In this document: positions 1-6,612 of the stretch, piece after piece | Layout of the letters: each line of letters begins with the position of its first letter | Numbering within the stretch: the first letter of the stretch is position 1 | Assembly (NCBI GenBank): GCA_900550815.1 | Contig: URTW01000041.1 | Span: 1 to 12,662 of the forward strand | DNA from: an uncultured Collinsella sp. | Lineage (GTDB): Bacteria > Actinomycetota > Coriobacteriia > Coriobacteriales > Coriobacteriaceae | Direction: 5' to 3' | Length of the DNA stretch: 12,662 bases | Program-made: the position numbers and the translations under genes | Notes under the pieces: generated by a model | Seen by the model: the letters and a program-made list of their open reading frames with translations, nothing else | What the model was told of the DNA's origin: nothing | Databases searched by the model: none

Positions 1-28
1 CGAGCACGACCTCGCTCATGCAAAACTA
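1..28 (-). other. In-frame TAG and continuing transporter frame
   Basis: On the minus strand the codons are AAC, TAG (26-28), TTT, TGC, ATG, AGC, GAG, GTC, GTG, CTC. Reading through the TAG gives N-stop-F-C-M-S-E-V-V-L, which has the composition and the conserved Glu expected for the next EamA helix. The frame stays open to the window edge. One base change (TTG to TAG) would explain the stop. Confidence 0.65.
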
Positions 29-727
29 GTTGGCCGCAAACGCGTTGGTTCGCGCGATCCCCTTGGCATACAGCACGCTCGCAAGGCCACTGCAAAAAAG
101 GCCATGCACCAGCATGAGCCCCCACTCAAATGGCCTCACGGAGTCTAGGGCACCGGCAAAATAGACGATCGGCAGCATCGAGATACCGCAGGAGATGAGC
201 GAGGACACCATGGGCGACGCATCGGGGCGAGAGTTTAAAAAGAAACACAGCCCAAAGGTGGCGCCCGAAATGACAGCAAGCAGGTTGCCGAGCATGCCCT
301 CGGCGCTCAAATCGCCTAAAAAGAAAAGTCCCATACCCGTAAAAGCAACCACCACGGAGGCAATCTTCGCAGGCGAGGGCAACGTGCGAGTTGCGAGCGA
401 TTGATACACGATAACGAAAATCATCGAGGTGTACTGCAGAACGATCGCGTTGCCGACCGTCGTGAGCTGGTTGGCAAAGTTAAACGTGGTGCCCGTCACG
501 AAGTTGCAGACGGCCACAAGGACAATAAGACGGCTGACGCGGAGGACGGGCCTGCCGACGAGCAGGATAAAGAGCGCCATAAATATTGCCGTAACGGCAC
601 CGATCAAAAGAGCTGACTGCGAATTGGCGCGAACGAGGATGCCGATAAAACTCCACAAGAGCGCCGTGCCAAATAGATACATCGCCCCGCTCACGCCATT
701 ATCGGATGGATTGTCAGATCGAATCAC
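26..727 (-). CDS. EamA/DMT-family membrane transporter, C-terminally cut by a stop codon
   Basis: The 233-residue product is a run of hydrophobic helices typical of the drug/metabolite transporter (EamA) superfamily, which exports small metabolites across the inner membrane; the substrate cannot be told. Family members usually have about 290-300 residues and ten helices, so this product lacks roughly the last two. It ends in RTNAFAAN, and the frame continues after the TAG with FCMSEVVL, matching the conserved E-P/V-V-L start of the next helix, so the stop looks like a nonsense mutation rather than a natural end. The start is GTG, chosen because GGAGG lies 6 bases upstream. Only about 28 bases separate it from the PTS terminator, so no clear promoter of its own fits. 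It is either a pseudogene or a sequencing error. Confidence 0.75.
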   Translation of the reverse strand: MIRSDNPSDNGVSGAMYLFGTALLWSFIGILVRANSQSALLIGAVTAIFMALFILLVGRPVLRVSRLIVLVAVCNFVTGTTFNFANQLTTVGNAIVLQYTSMIFVIVYQSLATRTLPSPAKIASVVVAFTGMGLFFLGDLSAEGMLGNLLAVISGATFGLCFFLNSRPDASPMVSSLISCGISMLPIVYFAGALDSVRPFEWGLMLVHGLFCSGLASVLYAKGIARTNAFAAN

Positions 728-755
728 GAAGCACCTCCAGCTAGCTTTCGGTAAT

Positions 756-786
756 AAAAAACGGCGACCGCAATGGGTCGCCGTTT
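756..786 (-). terminator. Intrinsic terminator of the PTS operon
   Basis: An 11-bp perfect stem (759-769 with 776-786, core ACGGCGACC/GGTCGCCGT) has a 6-base loop. On the minus strand it is followed by six T (761 down to 756, partly inside the stem), then ATT. It lies 30 bases past the EIID stop codon and ends the leftward operon. Readthrough would be needed for the operon promoter to serve the transporter gene. Confidence 0.85.
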
Positions 787-815
787 CCCTTGGGGGCAGA
801 TAATAGGCCGGGCCC

Positions 816-1640
816 TTACGCCAGCACGCCGAAGAACGCGCCGATGATGCCCACGACCATGGTGGCCACGATCAGCACCATGGGGTTGATCTTCTTGGAC
901 AGCAGCCAGTAGTACAGCCAGAAGGCGATCATGCCGAGCATGCCGGGCATGATGCCGTCCAGGATGTCCTGGAGGGTCTGGGCGTCGTCGCCCGAGCCGA
1001 TGGCCACCGGGATGCTGGCCCAGAACATGTCCTTGCACATGGCGCCCACGACCATGACGCCCACGATTCCCACGCAGGTCATGATCTTCTGCATGAGGCC
1101 GGTCCTCTGGGCCTCGTCCAGGAAGCCCACGCCCAGCTCGTAGCCCTTGACGGCGCCCCAGATGCGCAGCGCGAAGCCGGGGACGTTGTAGATGAGCAGG
1201 AAGGCGATGGGGCCGAAGGGGTTGCCGGCCTGGCACAGGCTGATGCCCACCGCGGCGGCGACCACGCGCAGCGTCGACAGGAAGATGGAGTCGCCGATGC
1301 CGGACAGCGGGCCCATGAGGGCGGCCTTGACGTCGTTGACGCTCTCGGGCTCGATCTCGCCGCGGGCGACCTTCTCCTCCATGGCCATCGCGATGCCGCC
1401 GACGAACGGGGCGAACTGGACGGTGATGTTGAAGAACGCGCAGTGGCGGTGCAGGGCCTCGGCGTAGTCGTCGGGGCGGCCGGCGTAGATCTTCTTGAGC
1501 ATGTTGGCGACCATCAGGCAGAAGGCGATGTTCATCTGCTTGTAGTAGGTCCAGGAGAACTCCATGCCCAGGGCGCCGACGTTGACGGCGCTCTTGACGA
1601 GGTCGGAGCGCGTGATCTTGTTCTCGGGACTAGAAGTCAT
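816..1640 (-). CDS. PTS mannose/fructose/sorbose-family EIID component
   Basis: Membrane subunit that works with EIIC to move the sugar while EIIA and EIIB phosphorylate it. The 274-residue protein shows the family hallmarks: an FFN motif near residue 71, the block ALMGPLSGIGDSIFLSTLR in the middle, and hydrophobic segments toward the C-terminus; the length is normal for EIID. I chose the ATG at 1640 because GGAAGGGG ends 9 bases upstream. An in-frame ATG at 1649 adds only MRT and has almost no spacer. The gene overlaps the end of EIIC by 11 bases, which suggests translational coupling. Its GC content is clearly above that of the EIIB, EIIA and 371-aa SIS genes. It is the last gene of the operon. 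Substrate is inferred from the neighbouring SIS enzymes, not from this sequence. Confidence 0.93.
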   Translation of the reverse strand: MTSSPENKITRSDLVKSAVNVGALGMEFSWTYYKQMNIAFCLMVANMLKKIYAGRPDDYAEALHRHCAFFNITVQFAPFVGGIAMAMEEKVARGEIEPESVNDVKAALMGPLSGIGDSIFLSTLRVVAAAVGISLCQAGNPFGPIAFLLIYNVPGFALRIWGAVKGYELGVGFLDEAQRTGLMQKIMTCVGIVGVMVVGAMCKDMFWASIPVAIGSGDDAQTLQDILDGIMPGMLGMIAFWLYYWLLSKKINPMVLIVATMVVGIIGAFFGVLA

Positions 1641-2403
1641 CGTCCTCATCCCCTTCCGCGGAGAGCTGGGGCTGGGCTCCGCCCAGGCCGAGCAGGTCGA
1701 ACTTGTCGATGCCGATGATGATGGCGATCAGGGCGACGCCCAGGACGGGCACGTTGGCGTAGGAGCACAGCAGGAAGCCCAGGAAGTAGAAGGGCACGAG
1801 CTGCTTGGTGAGCACCAGGCGGCCGAGCATGGCGAAGCCCATGGCAGGCAGGATGTTGGCGGCAACGCCGCAACCATCAATGATGAAGGACGGGACGAAG
1901 TCGAGCAGGCCCTGGATGGCGTCGGAACCCAAATAGAAGGCGCCGCCGCACAGCAGGAAGTACTCGACGCAGCCCCAGATTCCAATTCCCCAATGAACGG
2001 CGTAGATGCCTTTAAGGTTTCCCTTGAGGGCGAACTTGTCTGCCATATCGACAAACACGGGGAACAAGGCACTGGTAATGTTGTCGAACGTCAGCGAAAG
2101 GACGGCGATGGGCATGGCAAGCGCGATGGCTGCCTCGGTACCCTGACCGAGCTGAATGGCAAACGCGCAGGCGAGCACGCCGCCGACGGTTTCGTTAGGC
2201 GGCACGTAGGCGCCGATGGAGATCGAGCCCATGAACAGCAGCTCCAGACTCGCACCGATCGCGAGGCCGGACTGCAGGTCCCCCAGCACCAGGCCCACGA
2301 GCGGGCACAGGACGATGGGGCGGAACGCATAGAGCGTACCGAGCTGGCAGTCGAACTTACCAAATGCGGCGATAAGTCCGATGAGGATTGCTTGGGTAAG
2401 CAT
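1630..2403 (-). CDS. PTS mannose/fructose/sorbose-family EIIC component
   Basis: Sugar-conducting membrane subunit of the mannose-type PTS. The 257 residues include the EIIC signature around GASLELLFMGSISIGAYVPP (residues about 50-70) and multiple hydrophobic helices; length is typical. ATG at 2403 follows AAAGGGGGATAT. The protein ends in an acidic tail, EGDEDDDF, whose codons overlap the EIID start. Base composition changes inside the gene: the N-terminal half (about 1975-2403) is near 50% GC in a hand-counted row, while the C-terminal half is about 63-65% and resembles EIID. This could be recombination or selection on codon use. Confidence 0.93.
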   Translation of the reverse strand: MLTQAILIGLIAAFGKFDCQLGTLYAFRPIVLCPLVGLVLGDLQSGLAIGASLELLFMGSISIGAYVPPNETVGGVLACAFAIQLGQGTEAAIALAMPIAVLSLTFDNITSALFPVFVDMADKFALKGNLKGIYAVHWGIGIWGCVEYFLLCGGAFYLGSDAIQGLLDFVPSFIIDGCGVAANILPAMGFAMLGRLVLTKQLVPFYFLGFLLCSYANVPVLGVALIAIIIGIDKFDLLGLGGAQPQLSAEGDEDDDF

Positions 2404-2430
2404 ATATCCCCCTTTCCTAATAGGACACTA

Positions 2431-2450
2431 CGAAGAGCTCAGACTCTTCG
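2431..2450 (-). other. Intercistronic hairpin between EIIB and EIIC
   Basis: A 7-bp perfect inverted repeat (CGAAGAG at 2431-2437, CTCTTCG at 2444-2450) with a 6-base loop sits in the 58-base EIIB-EIIC gap. No T-run follows on the minus strand, so it is not a standard terminator. It may protect or process the mRNA to set subunit ratios; that role is inference. Confidence 0.4.
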
Positions 2451-2461
2451 AAATTGAACGC

Positions 2462-2944
2462 CTAGAGCACGCTGGCGCAGTCAACCTTGGGGTCATCGGC
2501 CAGGGGACGGATCTCGACCTCGCCGCCGTTGTTCAGCATCTCACGCACATCGGCCTCCTCGGCTGCAGTCAGGAAGATCTGACGAGAGACCTGACGAGCA
2601 TCGGGGCGCTTCTCGTCCTTGGGCTTGGTGTTGCCCAGGTTGACCGACTTGATCTGCGGGCAGCCTTCAACAAGCTGCTTTGCCTCAGCGATGGTGGCGA
2701 CACAGATAATCATCTTGTATTTGTCAGTCACACCCGAGTTAATGGCCTCGATGGCATTCGCCATATCTTTGATGACGAGCTTGCAGCCGGCAGGCTTGCC
2801 CATCTTGAGCGTCGTCTTCCACACCGGGTCGTTAGCGACCTTATCGCCCACGCAGAAGATGCAGTTGGAGCCAAGGCCCTGAACCCAGGAAACTGCGACC
2901 TGGCCATGAAGCAGGCGATGGTCAACGCGAAGTAGCTGAATCAT
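2462..2944 (-). CDS. PTS mannose/fructose/sorbose-family EIIB component
   Basis: Cytoplasmic phosphotransfer subunit that takes phosphate from EIIA and passes it to the incoming sugar. The 160-residue protein opens with MIQLLRVDHRLLHGQV, the classic EIIB N-terminus; His13 in LLHGQ matches the phosphorylated His of the family. I chose the ATG at 2944, with a GGGGGG stretch about 7 bases upstream, instead of an in-frame TTG at 2959 that would sit inside that site. It is a single-domain EIIB, not fused to EIIA as in E. coli ManX. It lies between EIIA and EIIC with short gaps, each containing a small hairpin. Confidence 0.94.
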   Translation of the reverse strand: MIQLLRVDHRLLHGQVAVSWVQGLGSNCIFCVGDKVANDPVWKTTLKMGKPAGCKLVIKDMANAIEAINSGVTDKYKMIICVATIAEAKQLVEGCPQIKSVNLGNTKPKDEKRPDARQVSRQIFLTAAEEADVREMLNNGGEVEIRPLADDPKVDCASVL

Positions 2945-2968
2945 AATGTGACCCCCCAAAGGTCTTGT

Positions 2969-2981
2969 GCCGTCTTACGGC
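2969..2981 (-). other. Small intercistronic hairpin between EIIA and EIIB
   Basis: GCCGT/ACGGC form a 5-bp perfect stem around a 3-base loop in the 57-base EIIA-EIIB gap, just upstream of the EIIB ribosome site. It is short, so it may be chance or a minor processing site. Confidence 0.25.
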
Positions 2982-3001
2982 GTATCAGTAGGTGCTGCGG
3001 A

Positions 3002-3421
3002 TTAGAACTCTTCTTCCTCGTCGTCATCGACCAAAAGATCGTTGACAAACTTCACGCGCGTATCGTCCGCAGCGACGATGGCGCGAATCGTCTCCTCAAC
3101 CGGCGCCGACTCGTCAGAGAACAGCAGCTGGATGAGGAGAGGAAGGTTCATGTTGGTAACGAGGTACGTGCGGGGACGCGTCTGGACGATCTTGGTGAAC
3201 TCGTTGTTGACGCTGCCGCCAAAGAGGTCGGTGCAGACAACGACATCATCGTCAGCAGACATGCCTGCCAGCAGTTTTTGGGCCTCCTCGGCCACGTCCA
3301 TGCGGCCATCGACGAACATCGAAAGATCGTGGACGTTGTCGCGAGCGCCCGAGAGCAGCTCGACGCTCTCCTTGATGCCGGTAGCGAAGTGCGCATGGCT
3401 GGCGATGATGTACTGTCTCAT
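3002..3421 (-). CDS. PTS mannose/fructose/sorbose-family EIIA component
   Basis: Cytoplasmic subunit that accepts phosphate from HPr. The 139-residue protein begins MRQYIIASHAHFATGIKES; His9 occupies the position of the phospho-His of ManX-type EIIA domains (I-x-S/T-H). The central DVVVCTDLFGGSVNNEF segment matches the conserved D-L-x-G-G-S-x-x-N of the family. ATG at 3421 is preceded by GAGAGGAA about 7 bases away. The C-terminus is a very acidic tail, DDDEEEEF, resembling in style the tail of the EIIC of the same operon. No EI or HPr gene is in the window, so the general PTS proteins must be encoded elsewhere. Confidence 0.93.
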   Translation of the reverse strand: MRQYIIASHAHFATGIKESVELLSGARDNVHDLSMFVDGRMDVAEEAQKLLAGMSADDDVVVCTDLFGGSVNNEFTKIVQTRPRTYLVTNMNLPLLIQLLFSDESAPVEETIRAIVAADDTRVKFVNDLLVDDDEEEEF

Positions 3422-3467
3422 TCTGTGTTCCTCTCAATAGCCCGGCACGTTCCCGCACCCGTTTTCT

Positions 3468-4529
3468 TTAGTAGTCGAACTGGTGATAGTAGCGACGATA
3501 CTTGAGGTTATGCTTGGTGACCGTCTCGTAGTAGCGAGCCAGGCGGTCGGTCACGAGCACCGTCAGAATCCACGGGGAGACGATGACGCGGAACTCGTCG
3601 TCAAGGCCGGGGATCGCGAACTCGGCGGTGTCGATGATGTTGATGTCGGTGTCGCCGGTCACGCCGCGGGTCAGGAAGGCGCGGACGCGCTCGTCGAGTT
3701 TGCGGTTCTCGTCCTCGCCCATGAACAGGAACACGGGGACGCCGGGCTCCTCGAGCTCGAGGGTGCCGGGGATGATGTCGGCCGTGGGGATGTAGCGGGT
3801 GCGCTTCCACTGCATCTCCTCCAGGATGCACATCGAGAACAGGATGGTCTCGCCCCACAGGGCGCCGGAGCCGATGAACATGGTGTAGGGGGCCAGGGCG
3901 TACTTCTTGGCGAGCTCCTCGGCGCGCGGCTCGAAGCGCTTGCGGATATCGAGCATGTCCTTCCAGATGTCCTTGGTCTGCTCGATAAACAGATCGAACT
4001 TGGGGAAGCAGCCGCGGCGGTTGAGCAGGCGCAGGCCGAAGCAGTCGGCGAGGTAGTAGCCCTTCTCGCAGCCGCCTGAACCATGGTCAGAAGCCATGGC
4101 GACGCAGTTCTCGGCGCCGACAGCCTGGCCGATGGGGCCCTCGGGCTTGGTCATGGCGTAGACGCGCACGCCCATGTCCTTCATCTTCTTGACGGCCTCG
4201 AGGACCTCGGGGGTGGTGCCGGACTCGGAGGCGGTGAGCACGACGGACTTCTCGGTCATGCGCTTGTGGCCCATGACGTTCCACTCGGCGGCGTGGATCA
4301 GGTAGACCTCGAGGTCGCGGTCGCCGAACTTGTTCATGAGGTACTCGAGCTGCATGAGCTCGTCCCAGGTGCCGCCGACGCCCATCAGGAACACGGCGTC
4401 GTAGCCCTCGTCGGCGACCTTGTCGGCGAGCGCGGTCATCTTCTTGCCGGTCTCGTAGAGCGCCTTGCCGTCCTCGAGATAGCCCTCCTGGTCGAAATGC
4501 ATGATCTCGATCTTCTCGGTTTCCTTCAT
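3468..4529 (-). CDS. SIS-domain phosphosugar deglycase-like protein, FrlB/GfrF-related
   Basis: A 353-residue protein with two SIS domains (about residues 44-150 and 212-330). The first shows FLMGVGGTWDE and TASESGTTPEV, a phosphosugar-binding loop. Against E. coli FrlB (fructoselysine-6-phosphate deglycase), recalled from memory, the segment from residue 220 aligns gaplessly through EEPGVP, and the C-terminus (KHNLKYRRYYHQFDY) has the same HN...RRYY...Y ending. Family catalysis uses a Glu and a His 16 residues apart, as in GlmS. Here the Glu is kept (E238) but the His position is Pro254 (DIIPGTLEL), codon CCC at 3768-3770, one base from CAC. It may be a deglycase with altered chemistry, a structural partner or a non-catalytic paralogue. 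ATG at 4529 has AAAGGAGAG upstream. Most of the gene is unusually GC-rich. Confidence 0.85.
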   Translation of the reverse strand: MKETEKIEIMHFDQEGYLEDGKALYETGKKMTALADKVADEGYDAVFLMGVGGTWDELMQLEYLMNKFGDRDLEVYLIHAAEWNVMGHKRMTEKSVVLTASESGTTPEVLEAVKKMKDMGVRVYAMTKPEGPIGQAVGAENCVAMASDHGSGGCEKGYYLADCFGLRLLNRRGCFPKFDLFIEQTKDIWKDMLDIRKRFEPRAEELAKKYALAPYTMFIGSGALWGETILFSMCILEEMQWKRTRYIPTADIIPGTLELEEPGVPVFLFMGEDENRKLDERVRAFLTRGVTGDTDINIIDTAEFAIPGLDDEFRVIVSPWILTVLVTDRLARYYETVTKHNLKYRRYYHQFDY

Positions 4530-4589
4530 TTGTCTCTCCTTTCTGGGGTTGTTTCCACATCCCCCATGCCAACGGGCATCAAAACCCGC

Positions 4590-5705
4590 TTACATTCCGT
4601 AACACTCGGCCGCTTTGGCCTTAAGCGCATTGACTGACTCTTCGTAGCCCTCTGCCTTGACCTCCATTTGCTTGGAGACGGCATCAAGATACGGGTGCAC
4701 GTCCCATGACTTCAGACGCTCGGCTATCATGGCCGCAATCGTCTGGAAGAACACAAGATTGGGAATTGCGCTGAGCAGCGGAGCCACCTGAGGCACCGCA
4801 ACCTCGTGAGCCCTACCCTTGGGATGGGCCGTGAGCAGCACCGTTTTTGTCGTAACGTTCGATAGCGCATCAGCGATATTCGCAAGACGCTCCGACCCCT
4901 GCGGATCGTCGACGATAAACACCAGATAGCCCGGAACGATCTGCATCTCGGGACCGTGGACGAACTCCTCGCCTTCGTGATGCATGGCAGGAATCTTGAT
5001 GGTCTCGCTCAACTTGAGGGCCGCCTCTTCGGCAACGCCATAGTTGGGGCCGTTGCCGACGACCATGGCGGGCGTGTGCTCAGAAAGCTCGAGCATGTGG
5101 TCTTGGACATATGCCTCGGCGGTCTTGCACATCACGGCATTGGCCTGGATGGCCTCGCGCAGGTCGTCAAGACGCGAGGCGACGCCCTTGGCGTCAATCG
5201 TTCCGCGCGCCTGACCGCCGTAAATACCAAAAAGCACCAGATACTCAACGAGAACCTCGACGCCCAGAGTTACAAAGTCCACCGACTCGACGCCCACACC
5301 GTAGTCAAGAACGATGTCAGTGTGCTCCTTGATGGGCGCCTCGACGTTCGCCGTGAGCGCAACTGCAGCCATATCGTGTGCGCGCATGTAATCGAGCGCC
5401 GCAATCGTATTGGTCGAATAGCCACTCTGCGAAACGGCAATGTTGAGCGCATGCTGCGGATAGGTGTGCTCAAAATCGACGATGGCCTCGGGCGGTACAT
5501 CGGACTCCTGCATCTGCAGCGCATCTTGCTGGTAATCGCGGGCGCAATCGGCGGCATGGCGCGACGAACCCGAAGCAACGATGCGCAGCGCGTCAAAAGA
5601 ACCGGACTGGAAAATATCAACGAGCTGCGCTACCAGCTCAGACGAACACTCGAGGTTCTCCCCCATACGCACATGGGCGAGTTGAACGTAATCGAGCATC
5701 TTCAT
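4590..5705 (-). CDS. SIS-domain phosphosugar isomerase/deglycase (GlmS/FrlB-type)
   Basis: A 371-residue protein with two SIS domains (about residues 35-165 and 205-335). The first carries VASGSSRHAA and VSQSGYSTNT, phosphate-binding loops; the second carries VVGNGPNYGVAEEAALKLSE. The Glu/His pair of the GlmS isomerase domain is intact: E234 in KLSE and H250 in EFVHGP, 16 residues apart. It should act on a sugar phosphate delivered by the adjacent PTS, by isomerisation or by cleaving an amine or amino acid from C2/C1 (deglycase). I chose ATG 5705 because GAGGTG lies about 5 bases upstream; an in-frame TTG at 5744 lies inside the candidate operator. It is the first gene of the operon. The exact substrate cannot be read from sequence; an AgaS-like amino-sugar enzyme is the alternative. 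Confidence 0.87.
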   Translation of the reverse strand: MKMLDYVQLAHVRMGENLECSSELVAQLVDIFQSGSFDALRIVASGSSRHAADCARDYQQDALQMQESDVPPEAIVDFEHTYPQHALNIAVSQSGYSTNTIAALDYMRAHDMAAVALTANVEAPIKEHTDIVLDYGVGVESVDFVTLGVEVLVEYLVLFGIYGGQARGTIDAKGVASRLDDLREAIQANAVMCKTAEAYVQDHMLELSEHTPAMVVGNGPNYGVAEEAALKLSETIKIPAMHHEGEEFVHGPEMQIVPGYLVFIVDDPQGSERLANIADALSNVTTKTVLLTAHPKGRAHEVAVPQVAPLLSAIPNLVFFQTIAAMIAERLKSWDVHPYLDAVSKQMEVKAEGYEESVNALKAKAAECYGM

Positions 5706-5726
5706 CGTCTCACCTCGTAACAAATC

Positions 5727-5745
5727 ATTAGTATTTGATACCAAT
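5727..5745. promoter_or_regulatory. Candidate GntR/HutC operator upstream of the operon
   Basis: ATTAGTATTTGATACCAAT is an inverted repeat with 8-base arms, 7 of 8 positions symmetric, around a 3-base centre. GGTAT half-sites are typical of HutC-type GntR operators as I recall them. It ends 22 bases upstream of the first SIS gene, where a bound repressor would block transcription. Confidence 0.5.
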
Positions 5746-5775
5746 CACAGTTACAGGTTACGGCTTTTTGATACC
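5734..5775. repeat. Direct repeat TTTGATACC, two copies 33 bp apart
   Basis: TTTGATACC occurs at 5734-5742, inside the candidate operator, and again at 5767-5775. The 33-bp spacing is close to three helical turns, so both copies face the same side of the DNA. The second looks like a half-site for the same regulator. Confidence 0.45.
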
Positions 5776-5832
5776 TCTTTGTCGATTAATTTATCCCCTT
5801 CGGCGAACGGTCGATTTTGAGCCCTGTAAGGT

Positions 5833-5842
5833 TGTATATACA
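5833..5842. promoter_or_regulatory. Palindrome TGTATATACA, possible second GntR operator or promoter
   Basis: A 10-bp perfect palindrome sits about 130 bases upstream of the first SIS gene. Its symmetry and GTATATAC core suit a GntR-family site different from the GGTAT type. It is AT-rich and could also contain a -10 element for the leftward operon. No good -35 box was found. Confidence 0.35.
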
Positions 5843-5858
5843 GCTGACCCAACGATCA

Positions 5859-5872
5859 AAACTGGTTAGTTT
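5859..5872. promoter_or_regulatory. Inverted repeat AAACT-GGTT-AGTTT near the GntR stop codon
   Basis: A 5-bp perfect inverted repeat with a 4-base centre lies 27 bases past the end of the second GntR gene. It could be a further operator or a weak RNA hairpin; short AT-rich repeats like this also arise by chance. Confidence 0.25.
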
Positions 5873-5898
5873 CCCAGCCGTTATTCACAAAATACCAG

Positions 5899-6612
5899 CT
5901 AGTACGTATAGGTGTAGCCGCCCGTATCGCCACGATTGAAGGACTTTACATACTCGATAGCCTGACCGCTCGCGTCATAGCTCACGCATTCCAAAAGCAA
6001 AACAAGATCGCCCTGTTCCAGTGCAAGGAGGCCGGCATCTCGTGCGCCCAGCGCTTCGATATCGAGCTTTTCCTGTGCCATGACTGGCTTTCGGCCCAGC
6101 ATCTCATAGGTCTCGTACAAACTGAAGACCGACACGTCAATATCTTCGATGGTTGGGAACAGCAGGCAGGGAATCAGCGCCGCCTCAATCGATACGGGGC
6201 TACCGGTTATGCAGTTCAGGCGTCGAACGGAATAGAGCAGGTCGTCCTCGGCGATGCCAAACAGGTCGGCGTAATATGGCCCCGCATAACGCTTGGAACG
6301 CGCGAGAATACGGACGGACGGCTCGCCGCCCGAAGCACGGACCGATTCACGGAAACCGACCGTGCGTTCAAAAAAAGCAGGTACTTTCTGCGCCACAAAG
6401 GCACCTTTTCCCCGAACACGGCGAATCTGCCCGCGCCGAACCAGCTCATCGACAGCGCTTCGGATGGTCAAGCGTGTCGTACCAAATTCCTCGGCAAGGT
6501 CTTTTTCGGACGGAATCATGGAACCCGTGGGATATATACCGCGCTCGATACGTTCCTCGATGCGGCGTCGAATGCGCTTATAAACCGGGGTGGCATCTAC
6601 TGTTTCAGCCAT
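5899..6612 (-). CDS. GntR-family transcriptional regulator, HutC subfamily (UTRA domain)
   Basis: A 237-residue DNA-binding regulator. The winged helix-turn-helix spans about residues 8-75 (SEKDLAEEFGTTRLTIRSAV, then VRRGQIRRVRGKGAFVA), the standard GntR signature. The rest is a UTRA effector domain, which in this subfamily binds small sugar phosphates or amino-acid-like ligands. ATG at 6612 has AGGTGA about 5 bases upstream. It overlaps the end of the other GntR gene by 16 bases, so the two are probably translated together. It sits directly upstream of the SIS/PTS operon and is a likely repressor of it, relieved by a phosphorylated substrate; that target is inferred from position. It ends in an unusual TYTY. 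Confidence 0.92.
   Translation of the reverse strand: MAETVDATPVYKRIRRRIEERIERGIYPTGSMIPSEKDLAEEFGTTRLTIRSAVDELVRRGQIRRVRGKGAFVAQKVPAFFERTVGFRESVRASGGEPSVRILARSKRYAGPYYADLFGIAEDDLLYSVRRLNCITGSPVSIEAALIPCLLFPTIEDIDVSVFSLYETYEMLGRKPVMAQEKLDIEALGARDAGLLALEQGDLVLLLECVSYDASGQAIEYVKSFNRGDTGGYTYTY

Noticed and set aside
1564..2457. A 297-codon plus-strand frame over EIIC/EIID
   Set aside because: It is antisense to well-recognised PTS subunits, with no domain and a composition rich in Gln, Glu, Gly and Asp.
3483..4079. Plus-strand frame of 198 codons over the 353-aa SIS gene
   Set aside because: It is a shadow of a recognised SIS protein; low-complexity Val/Gly/Glu/Leu composition and no domain.
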